Shown here: positions 33,424 to 39,221 of the stretch, one piece after another | Layout: each line of letters opens with the position of its first letter | How positions within the stretch are numbered: the first letter of the stretch is position 1 | Assembly (NCBI GenBank): GCA_017467185.1 | Contig: JAFTSS010000043.1 | Coordinates: 1 to 39,221 of the forward strand | Length of the DNA: 39,221 nucleotides | Reading direction: 5' to 3' | DNA from: Paludibacteraceae bacterium | GTDB taxonomy: Bacteria; Bacteroidota; Bacteroidia; Bacteroidales; Paludibacteraceae | Program-made: the position numbers and the translations under genes | The notes under the pieces: model-generated | The model's input: the letters and a program-made list of their open reading frames with translations, nothing else | The model's database searches: none | Told to the model about the DNA's origin: nothing

Positions 33424-33605
33424 GTAGGGACACAGCGTGCTGTGTCCTATTGACCGATAGGTCAACACAAAATTGACCGACAGGTCAACACAAAAATTGA
33501 CTGACAGGTCAACACAAAAACATATACGCAATATATAAATATTACACGGCATGCCGTGCCCAATAGCTCGCAAGAGACAATATAGGGATACGGCATGCCG
33601 TTTTC
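33424..33605. repeat. REP-like GTAGGGAC palindromes and TTGACCGACAGGTCAACAC repeats
   Basis: TAGGGACACAGC-GTGCTGTGTCC at 33425-33447, three TTGACYGAYAGGTCAACACA units (33450-33520), and ACGGCATGCCGT palindromes at about 33545-33556 and 33588-33599. GGTCAACACAAAA recurs. No gene in the 33347-34084 gap. Confidence 0.75.
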
Positions 33606-33606
33606 G

Positions 33607-33842
33607 TTGTCTAATAGGTTGTCTAATTCACACTTGGGGTTGTCTAATTCACATCAATTATTTCCCATAAAACACTATAATTCAAATAATTAAGGGGTTG
33701 TCTAATGGGTTGTCTAATTCACACTTGGGGTTGTCTAATTCGCCTCAATTATTTCCCATAAAACACTATAATTCAAATAATTAATGGATTGTCTAATAGG
33801 TTGTCTAATTCGCACTTGGGGTTGTCTAATTAGACAACTTTT
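33607..33842. repeat. 91-bp tandem repeat with nine GTTGTCTAAT decamers
   Basis: Units start at 33607, 33698 and 33789 (third partial). Each holds three copies of (G/A)TTGTCTAAT, so nine in total, spaced about 11, 20 and 60 bases. The last copy meets its reverse complement to form GTTGTCTAATTAGACAAC (33821-33838), followed by TTTTTT, which may end lpdA transcription. Too short and irregular for CRISPR. Confidence 0.85.
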
Positions 33843-33864
33843 TTAATATGTAGCAACCAATATT

Positions 33865-33980
33865 CTCCCCCCTGTCTTAGGGGGAGGAATATGCGCACCG
33901 ACAAAATACAAACGCACTAAAAATAGGCAACCCGATATTCTCCCCCTGTCTTAGGGGGAGTCCCGAAGGGGAGGGGATTA
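33865..33980. repeat. Two C-rich hairpin elements
   Basis: CTCCCCCCTGTCTTAGGGGGAGG at 33865-33887 and CTCCCCCTGTCTTAGGGGGA at 33940-33959, with tail CCCGAAGGGGAGGGG to about 33976. Same family as the elements inside waaA and the LolC/E-like gene. Confidence 0.75.
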
Positions 33981-34016
33981 AAAAGAAGAAAAATTTAAAA
34001 ATAAAAAGTATAAAAA

Positions 34017-34062
34017 CAAAAAAAGGACGAAAAGATAAAAATCTATCGTCCTTTCATTTTTT
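34017..34062. terminator. Terminator of the three-gene module
   Basis: AAAGGACGA (34022-34030) pairs with TCGTCCTTT (34046-34054). A-run on the left and T-run on the right, so it works on both strands. It lies about 25 bp after the stop at 34085. Confidence 0.8.
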
Positions 34063-34084
34063 ATATTTACACACAACAAAAATA

Positions 34085-34687
34085 TCACCACAAAAAACCT
34101 ATCAAAGCACCAATAAAAGAAAGAATTACTGTTATAATAAGCCAAAAAGCAAAACTTCTTATTTTAAGACTCCATTTTACAAAAAAAGACTTATACAACA
34201 TTTTTTTATTATTTATAAGCAAATCTTCAGCGTTACGATAATTTATAAAAGCTTGCTCATAAAACGACATTGCAATATCAGAATCAATTGATTCATTTTT
34301 TTTTGCTTCAATTACATTATTTTGTGCACTTTTCCTATAATCTGAATAATGTTCCCAAAATTTACCCTTATCATGAAACAACCACAAATCACTATAAAAA
34401 AGTTTTTCTTTACGAATTAACTCATCACTAATATAAATATTTAATTGCTTGAAACAATCATAGACCAATCTTCTTAAATGACCCTCTGCTTTTGTTAACT
34501 CCGAATTAATATCATCTTTTTTTATATCTTTACGATAACAACGCGCAATATGGTCATTTAAAGCTCTTATTTCATTCAAAAAATTATTAGGAAGATTATA
34601 ATTCCCTCGTCGCACTTTAATATCCTCAAGTAATGGCTTAACTGTATCTCTGTAATCTTCCCAAATCTCACTTATACGTTCATTCAT
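34085..34687 (-). CDS. Tail-anchored helical protein B (unknown)
   Basis: 200 residues, predicted mostly helical, with a single hydrophobic segment at the very end (about 178-198, FAFWLIITVILSFIGALIGF). It is therefore probably a C-tail anchored inner-membrane protein with a large cytosolic part. No signal peptide. Its N-terminal region (Y-x5-PLL-x-I-x2-R and later D-x-IARC) matches the next gene upstream, so the two are paralogues. It overlaps that gene by ATGA, so they are translationally coupled. I do not recognise a known family. AT-rich compared with the housekeeping genes around it. Last gene of a three-gene operon. Confidence 0.72.
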   Translation of the reverse strand: MNERISEIWEDYRDTVKPLLEDIKVRRGNYNLPNNFLNEIRALNDHIARCYRKDIKKDDINSELTKAEGHLRRLVYDCFKQLNIYISDELIRKEKLFYSDLWLFHDKGKFWEHYSDYRKSAQNNVIEAKKNESIDSDIAMSFYEQAFINYRNAEDLLINNKKMLYKSFFVKWSLKIRSFAFWLIITVILSFIGALIGFLW

Positions 34688-35298
34688 AGTCCTAATAAAT
34701 TTTTCAATGTATCACTATAAACAGATACAACTTTCCCAACTAAAATCGAAATTAATATACTACCCACCCATCCTAAAAAAATCAAAAAAGAAGATTTTTT
34801 ACGTGTATTAGACATAATCTGAGTTGGTAAAATTTCATCTATAAGTTTCTCAATATCAGAATAAGCCATATAGGCGCAACAATAATCGTCTAAAGCTAAA
34901 CTATCATCTTTACAACATCCATTATGAACATACATCTTTGCTTCCTCTTTCAAACAATTGTATTTTTTAATAAACTTTCCTTCATCTATCAAACCAAGAT
35001 CTAAATTTTTACATTTTTTTTCAAAACTATTCATTTTTTCATCCAAATTCTTAATCAAATATTGATAACTTTGACTAATACTCAAATCCAAATAATATTT
35101 AGCTTTTTCGAAATAAAATAAAGAAGTTTCTTCTTCTATATTATTATCCAAATCGCATAAAGCAAGATTATCAAACATAGAAGCTACGTTAAGAAGTAAA
35201 GGTTCTTCAAAAAACTCATTACGTCCTTCAATTTCAGAAACTAAAGGACGTAATACTTCATTATATCTATTATATAGTATCGTTATATCTTCAATCAT
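34684..35298 (-). CDS. Tail-anchored helical protein A (unknown)
   Basis: 204 residues, mostly helical, with a C-terminal hydrophobic segment (about 170-190, SFLIFLGWVGSILISILVG). Cys residues cluster at about 94 and 127-139. It shares its layout and scattered positions (RYNEVLRPLVSEIEGRN against DYRDTVKPLLEDIKVRRGN) with protein B, so tandem duplication is likely. It follows the small gene at 35301 after only 2 bp and overlaps protein B by 4 bp. The pair might work as a heteromer. Function not recognised. Transfer is suggested by the AT-rich composition and the repeat-dense flanks. Confidence 0.72.
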   Translation of the reverse strand: MIEDITILYNRYNEVLRPLVSEIEGRNEFFEEPLLLNVASMFDNLALCDLDNNIEEETSLFYFEKAKYYLDLSISQSYQYLIKNLDEKMNSFEKKCKNLDLGLIDEGKFIKKYNCLKEEAKMYVHNGCCKDDSLALDDYCCAYMAYSDIEKLIDEILPTQIMSNTRKKSSFLIFLGWVGSILISILVGKVVSVYSDTLKNLLGL

Positions 35299-35300
35299 AA

Positions 35301-35531
35301 TTAAATTTTCTTCAAATAAGATTTAACCTTACGCAAAGACATAATACGACCCATCTGAAGATAAATCGAACCACGAGGAGCCACATCTCTCAGCTCCTTA
35401 ATTTTATATTCACTGTTTGTATATACTTTTTCTTTCCCTTTAGATATAGAAACAGTGCGTTGTTGTAAAAAATCTAAATTTGTTGTTTTCTGAATCAATT
35501 TACGAGATTCAGCACTTAAAGAAAATTTCAT
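35301..35531 (-). CDS. Small basic protein, first gene of the three-gene module (unknown)
   Basis: 76 residues, strongly basic (many Lys and Arg), no hydrophobic segment. Pattern: SAESRKLIQKTTNLDF, then SKGKEKVYTNSEYKIKELRDVAPRGS, then RIMSLRKVKSYLKKI. It could bind nucleic acid or act as a regulator, antitoxin or small toxin, but nothing in the sequence decides. Promoter at 35579-35586, about 48 bp upstream of the ATG. Two bases separate it from protein A. Confidence 0.6.
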   Translation of the reverse strand: MKFSLSAESRKLIQKTTNLDFLQQRTVSISKGKEKVYTNSEYKIKELRDVAPRGSIYLQMGRIMSLRKVKSYLKKI

Positions 35532-35578
35532 TGTCCTAAATTTAATACATTAAAAACACAATCCCCACAAATCAACTG

Positions 35579-35586
35579 CAAAGTTA
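35579..35586 (-). promoter_or_regulatory. Promoter -7 box of the three-gene module
   Basis: TAACTTTG on the minus strand, giving a leader of about 40 nt. It shows that the module has its own promoter. Confidence 0.7.
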
Positions 35587-35642
35587 GTGTTTTTTTTATT
35601 TATATACAAATTTTTAGCCAAATTTTTATTTTTAATTTATTT

Positions 35643-35766
35643 TTCTAACCCCTCCCTTCTTCGAGGACTTTGCCTTCGGCGACCTCCTTCTTGCAAGGCA
35701 TAATGCAAATAAATTTGCCTTCTGCTCTTGCTGCGAGCGTCAGTTCCCCTAAGACAGGGGAGGAAT
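35643..35766 (-). repeat. Dispersed ~110-bp element with hairpin (copy 2)
   Basis: Reverse complement of the element at 1871-1976 with the core GCAAATTTATTTGC (minus strand; 35705-35718). It also ends in the C-rich element CAGTTCCCCTAAGACAGGGG. It lies in the 35532-35899 gap, between the module promoter and the promoter of the secreted protein. Confidence 0.75.
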
Positions 35767-35819
35767 AAGGAGTGAGCAAAAAACAAAAATCACCTCTTGT
35801 ATATATAAAAATAAATTCG

Positions 35820-35827
35820 TAACTTTG
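35820..35827 (+). promoter_or_regulatory. Promoter -7 box of the large secreted protein
   Basis: TAACTTTG with a TTG element at 35797-35799 (20-bp spacer), 73 bp before the ATG at 35900. Confidence 0.75.
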
Positions 35828-35899
35828 CACCCGATTTATTTTACCCTATCTGTATGTAAATCACAAACCTTAGTATTAACAACTTAACACAATAAAACA

Positions 35900-38368
35900 A
35901 TGAAAAAAATTACACTTTTTCTTTTAACTATTCTTATTTCTTGCTCTGCGTGGGCAATAAATATCACAGGCGGAACAAAATTATATCTAAAAACAAGCTC
36001 TAATTGGGACGAAGCAAATGCTTGGTTTGCTGCATATTTTTGTAATGGGTCTTCTGCTGAACAATGGATTAAAATGACAAAAAATTCTGAAGGCTTATAT
36101 GAAGTAGAAGTCCCTTCTGGAAAAACACATAAAAATGTTATATTTTTAAGGATGAATCCTTCAAACAAACAAACTTCCGGTACATCTTGGCCTTCAAATG
36201 TTTGGGAACAAACTGCAGATTTAGAATATAATGGAGTCAATAATATTTATGTAATACAAGGATGGAATTCTGGTAGTTATTGGGATATTTACATTAATCA
36301 AGATTCACCAAATTTTTACGTTACTGGTTTAAACGGAAAATGGGATGCTAATGCATATCTAATGACTTGGAATCAAACAGAAAAAAATGTAGAATATACA
36401 CATAATTTAACAAAAGGAACACATGAATTTAAAATAACAAATGGAACGTGGGACTGGAATTTAGGACATAAGTTTTTTGACAAAAACAATAGTGACGTAG
36501 AAAGTACTGGCTCCGGTGAGAATAACATTAAAATTAACATTACAAATGATGCAAAAGCGAAAATATGCCTTGCATCATACACAAAAATCTCAGTCCAACT
36601 CTACTACGATGTTGAAGTAACCACCGCAGGCACTGGTGGTACTGTTTCTGGTGGAGGAGAAAATATTAGATACAACAAAAATACCAAAATCACAGCAACA
36701 CCAGACACAGGTTATCAATTTGTTCAATGGACTGATGGTGATAAAAATGCATCTCGCGAAATCACAGTTACTAAAAATGAGACCTATACTGCAACATTCG
36801 CAATCAACACTTATACTGTCTCTGTTTCTGCAAACAATGCTGAATGGGGTACTGTTTCAGGTGATAGCACATACAATCACGGAGCAACCGCTACTCTCAC
36901 TGCAACCCCTAACGATGGCTACAAATTCGTAAAATGGGATGATGGAAATACAGATAACCCACGTACAATAACAGTTACTAAAGATACAACTTACACCGCT
37001 ACATTTGAAGAACTCGAAGATGTTGAATTCTCAAACCCATCAATTCTCACAATCGGCGAAACTTACGGCAAATTATCATACCGACTCGAAATGCCAAACG
37101 ACAGATGGTATTGGATTGTGTTGCCTTACAATGTAAATGTTTCGGAAATTGAGACTTCAACTGGCGGTGGATGGAATGATTTGGTATTCACTGAATATGA
37201 TGCTCAACGTCGTGCTGGTGGTGGTAAAGGTTGGATTAACTGGAAAACAGAATATACAGATAAAGGAAAGGCTGTACCAACCCAACTCCAAGCCAACAAG
37301 GGTTATGTAATCGGTCCTAAAACAACTGCAGAGAATGGAGGCGACAAATTCCCTGGCTGGACTATTACTTTCCCATCTGATTCTGCAACTAACACTGTAA
37401 CAGACACAGCCAAACTCGAAACAAAAGAAGCAATTGGTTCAAACGAAAAAGACAATAACTGGCATATCATTGGTACTGGTCTTTATCATAATGCCTCACT
37501 TGAAGGTATAAACTATGTAGCTCTTCCTGCGGTAGTTAATGGTAAAGATAGCTACGAATACAAATATATAACATCAAAAAAAGAACCATTTTTTACAAAT
37601 CCAATAGGCACTAACTCTTTCGCTCCATTCGAAGCTTTCTTCGTACAATATGGTGGCGAATACTCAGCAACAGCAACTGTGGCTAAAACTTCTGCTGAAC
37701 TCGCTCCTGTGGCTCGTGCTAAGGCTCAAGAACAAGAACAAATATACCTTATCAATATGAACGAGGCTCACACTGTAGTTATCCTCAACGCTGAAGGCTC
37801 TGAGGGATACACTGCTGGCGAAGACTTCCTCGAAATGAATGTCGGCAGTCGCATCGAAATGATTTACTCTTTCGACGCTGAAGATGCCCTCGCATTCAAC
37901 CACCGCGCTACAGAAGCTCAATCTATCGCTCTCGGCGGTTATGTGGCTACAGCTGGCGAACAAACTATCTCGCTCGATGCCTACAACGGTAACGCTGAAG
38001 CTGTTACTCTCATCGACAACGTTACTGGTACAACTACCGACCTCCTCGCAGAGGATTACACATTCACTGCCGAAGTTGGCTCGCTCGATGGTCGTTTCAC
38101 TATAGTATTTGCTGCACAAAAAGCAGGTAGCGACACAACTGTAGATTGCTACAACTCGATAGCTAACCAAGTGATAGCATACGGCACAGCTGACCACTGC
38201 ACAGTGAGCGGTCTTACTGCTGGCGAGGCTATCGTGGTATATAATACAATGGGACAACTCGTATTCGCAACTACTGCTGATAGCGAAACTATTACTCTCC
38301 CATCGCTCACTGCAGGCAACTACCTTATCCTCCACAACGGAACAACAAATAAGGTAACGCTTAGATAG
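35900..38368 (+). CDS. Secreted protein with starch-binding-like and InlB-type repeats and a T9SS-like C-terminal domain
   Basis: 822 residues. Signal peptide 1-19 (ending SAWA). Residues about 20-115 and 135-235 are two Trp/Tyr-rich beta domains (KLYLKTSSNWDEANAWFAAYF, FYVTGLNGKWDANAYLMTWN) that resemble CBM26 or starch-binding folds. Residues about 235-375 have two InlB B-repeat/Listeria-Bacteroides repeats (GGTVSGGGENIRYNKNTKITATPDTGYQFVQWTDG and a second). A long beta-rich middle follows. The last ~75 residues (VYNTMGQLVFATT...LPSLTAGNYLILHN...KVTLR) look like a type IX secretion sorting domain. No catalytic domain is recognised. Probably a surface or secreted adhesin or binding protein. 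Monocistronic, with terminator at 38484-38522. Confidence 0.85.
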   Translation: MKKITLFLLTILISCSAWAINITGGTKLYLKTSSNWDEANAWFAAYFCNGSSAEQWIKMTKNSEGLYEVEVPSGKTHKNVIFLRMNPSNKQTSGTSWPSNVWEQTADLEYNGVNNIYVIQGWNSGSYWDIYINQDSPNFYVTGLNGKWDANAYLMTWNQTEKNVEYTHNLTKGTHEFKITNGTWDWNLGHKFFDKNNSDVESTGSGENNIKINITNDAKAKICLASYTKISVQLYYDVEVTTAGTGGTVSGGGENIRYNKNTKITATPDTGYQFVQWTDGDKNASREITVTKNETYTATFAINTYTVSVSANNAEWGTVSGDSTYNHGATATLTATPNDGYKFVKWDDGNTDNPRTITVTKDTTYTATFEELEDVEFSNPSILTIGETYGKLSYRLEMPNDRWYWIVLPYNVNVSEIETSTGGGWNDLVFTEYDAQRRAGGGKGWINWKTEYTDKGKAVPTQLQANKGYVIGPKTTAENGGDKFPGWTITFPSDSATNTVTDTAKLETKEAIGSNEKDNNWHIIGTGLYHNASLEGINYVALPAVVNGKDSYEYKYITSKKEPFFTNPIGTNSFAPFEAFFVQYGGEYSATATVAKTSAELAPVARAKAQEQEQIYLINMNEAHTVVILNAEGSEGYTAGEDFLEMNVGSRIEMIYSFDAEDALAFNHRATEAQSIALGGYVATAGEQTISLDAYNGNAEAVTLIDNVTGTTTDLLAEDYTFTAEVGSLDGRFTIVFAAQKAGSDTTVDCYNSIANQVIAYGTADHCTVSGLTAGEAIVVYNTMGQLVFATTADSETITLPSLTAGNYLILHNGTTNKVTLR

Positions 38369-38413
38369 TTGAGTGGTGAGAGTTAAGAGTTAAGAGTTGA
38401 GAGTTGAGAGTTA

Positions 38414-38456
38414 TACCCCCTCCGAGCAAAGCTCTCGTCCCCCTAAAACAGGGGGA
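38414..38456 (-). repeat. C-rich hairpin element (minus orientation)
   Basis: ACCCCCTCCGAGCAAAGCTC then GTCCCCCTAAAACAGGGGGA, the reverse complement of the family consensus. Preceded by GAGTTAAGAGTTGAGAGTT microrepeats (38379-38411). Confidence 0.75.
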
Positions 38457-38483
38457 CAATATAACTAGCTACATAATACACAC

Positions 38484-38522
38484 AAAAAAGAGATGCAACT
38501 ATTTTTTTGCATCTCTTTTTTT
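38484..38522 (+). terminator. Terminator after the large secreted protein
   Basis: AAAAAAGAGATGCAA pairs with TTGCATCTCTTTTTT, followed by T's. It is 115 bp after the stop at 38368. Confidence 0.85.
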
Positions 38523-38570
38523 TATGATGTCCGATAAATATTTATTATTGGTGTCCAATAAAAAATATAT

Positions 38571-38802
38571 TAACGTCAGTTCGATATAAAACGCCACATG
38601 GCATCCGTGTTATCAGTAGAGCAAAAGAGCGAATTCAGCAAAAATCCTCTCAATGTAGGGACGCACGGCTCGTGCGTCCGTTCAATATGTCCATAGGACG
38701 GAGAGGTATGTAATGAAAAATCTCTGTGTCATCTGTGCATTTTTCGCCAAGGCTCAAGACCGTTGGTTCCGTGTGCTATAAAGTTATATCGAACTCACGT
38801 TA
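38571..38802 (+). mobile_element. MITE-like element with terminal inverted repeats (copy 2)
   Basis: TAACGTCAGTTCGATATAA at the left end and TTATATCGAACTCACGTTA at the right. Same ends as 2002-2269 and a shared left 80 bp, but a shorter and different middle, which includes GGACGCACGGCTCGTGCGTC at 38659-38678. The direct repeat TGTCC(G/A)ATAA occurs at 38528 and 38552 on the left and at 38809 on the right. Confidence 0.7.
38659..38679. repeat. REP-like palindrome GGACGCACG/CGTGCGTCC
   Basis: Nine-base perfect arms around GCT, preceded by GTAGG. Same style as the TAGGGACACAGC/GCTGTGTCC palindrome at 33425. Confidence 0.75.
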
Positions 38803-38890
38803 TATTAGTGTCCGATAATAGTCTATAGTCAATATCTATAGTCTATAGTCGCCATGCGGCGTAGTTTTTCTTCCGTAATTATATTCTATC

Positions 38891-38958
38891 TCCCACAAAT
38901 ATTCACAAATTGACACAATCAATTTATAAATTTGTGAATATTTGTGTTATTTGTGGGA
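38891..38958. repeat. 18-bp perfect inverted repeat with outer arms
   Basis: CACAAATATTCACAAATT (38894-38911) and AATTTGTGAATATTTGTG (38929-38946), with outer TCCCAC/GTGGGA. Parts recur at 12219-12246 upstream of the DUF4954 gene (AATTTGTGTAATTTGTGGGA). Confidence 0.7.
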
Positions 38959-38965
38959 CAATACC

Positions 38966-39010
38966 TAGATTAGCTAGATTGCCTAGAACTACTAGATTTT
39001 CTAGAATAAC
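38966..39010. repeat. CTAGA-type microrepeats
   Basis: CTAGATTAGCTAGATTGCC, then CTAGAACTA, CTAGATTTT and CTAGAATAA. A 9 to 10 base period of CTAGA, much like the CTATAG arrays. Confidence 0.7.
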
Positions 39011-39083
39011 CAGCCCCTCTGCCACACCAGAATATATACAAAAAAAGAGAGTCTATTTTTTCCTCAAACACACAAAAGTAGAC

Positions 39084-39203
39084 GATGTGTCATAATGCCC
39101 AAATTGCTGCGTTGTTCTCAATATTAAGCTTCAGTCATGTACTTCAGTACACTCCTTTCAGCTTAAATTTCAACGCCTTGCACTTTAGGCATTCTGACGC
39201 ATC
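39084..39203. repeat. Long imperfect palindrome (~60-base arms)
   Basis: The left arm GATGTGTCATAATGCCC...GCGTTG...TTAAGCTTCAG pairs with the right arm CAGCTTAAATTTCAACGCC...GGCATTCTGACGCATC. The loop region is GTACTTCAGTAC. Few mismatches and one short bulge. Not coding. Confidence 0.8.
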
Positions 39204-39221
39204 TAAAAGAGGCTGAGCCAA

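Noticed and set aside
33607-33842. CRISPR array
   Set aside because: The 91-bp period and the ~10-base repeats with conserved spacers do not fit; the spacers are repeats too, and no cas gene is present.
35645-35830. 61-residue minus frame over the dispersed element
   Set aside because: The sequence is the repeat itself; the other copy at 1871-1976 gives no matching open frame with a start.
35884-36240. 118-residue minus frame opposite the secreted protein
   Set aside because: Antisense to the signal peptide and first domain of a well-supported gene, with no promoter of its own.
38404-38589. 61-residue frame across the C-rich element and terminator
   Set aside because: It reads through a repeat, a strong terminator and into the MITE-like element.
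39084-39203. Integron attC site
   Set aside because: It is a long imperfect palindrome, but I found no convincing RYYYAAC/GTTRRRY core pair at the ends and no cassette or integrase.
1-39221. tRNA, rRNA, tmRNA or known riboswitch
   Set aside because: I looked at all gene-free stretches and saw no cloverleaf with a TTCGA-type T-loop, no rRNA sequence and no riboswitch core I could recognise.

Overview
The window is a chromosomal segment from a member of the Bacteroidota, most likely the order Bacteroidales (an uncultured gut or rumen type is plausible; genus cannot be told). The evidence is repeated Bacteroidota-type promoters (TAnnTTTG boxes, mostly TAACTTTG or TACCTTTG), a Bacteroidales-style TonB, DUF4954, DUF3078, DUF2582 and DUF2461 proteins, a glycine-lipid type acyltransferase cluster, and a secreted protein whose C-terminus looks like a type IX secretion sorting domain. 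No rRNA, tRNA or CRISPR array was seen.

Layout. 1-5924 (+): the 3' end of sufS, a PlsC-type O-acyltransferase, three tandem paralogous GNAT-type N-acyltransferases (GlsA/GlsB-like lipid synthesis) and a small membrane-anchored protein. 6004-17776 (-): DUF3078 protein, hflX, recF, DUF4954 beta-helix protein, hisS, waaA, an ADP-ribosylhydrolase/macro-like fusion, a Nudix-winged-helix regulator and a tiny winged-helix protein. 18237-21820 (+): aspartokinase, DUF2461 protein, LolC/E-like permease. 22250-23650 (-): rplS and tonB. 24236-28272 (+): uvrA and ychF. 28351-30612 (-): a Cys-rich exported protein and an OmpA-family protein. 30971-33346 (+): an M23/LysM peptidase and lipoamide dehydrogenase. 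34085-35531 (-): an AT-rich three-gene module of unknown function. 35900-38368 (+): a large secreted protein. 38369-39221 holds repeats only.

Most protein genes are ordinary housekeeping genes. Two places suggest a system. The first is the Nudix-regulator plus ADP-ribosylhydrolase/macro-like operon (15422-17396), whose promoter is bracketed by two matching GTGTA-N5-TACAC palindromes and which looks like a self-regulated ADP-ribose circuit. The second is the 34085-35531 operon, which encodes a small basic protein and two related tail-anchored helical proteins.

The strongest non-genic signal is the density and variety of dispersed repeats: a TIR-bounded MITE-like element (two copies), a hairpin family whose four copies differ by compensatory base changes, five AT-rich imperfect palindromes, a C-rich hairpin element, 9-bp minisatellites (TCGGACAGG, CTATAG-type, CTAGA-type), 41-bp and 91-bp tandem repeats, and a long terminal palindrome. 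Several of these repeats also lie in frame inside genes (waaA, the DUF3078 gene, the LolC/E-like gene), and a 225-bp minisatellite forms most of the uvrA leader.
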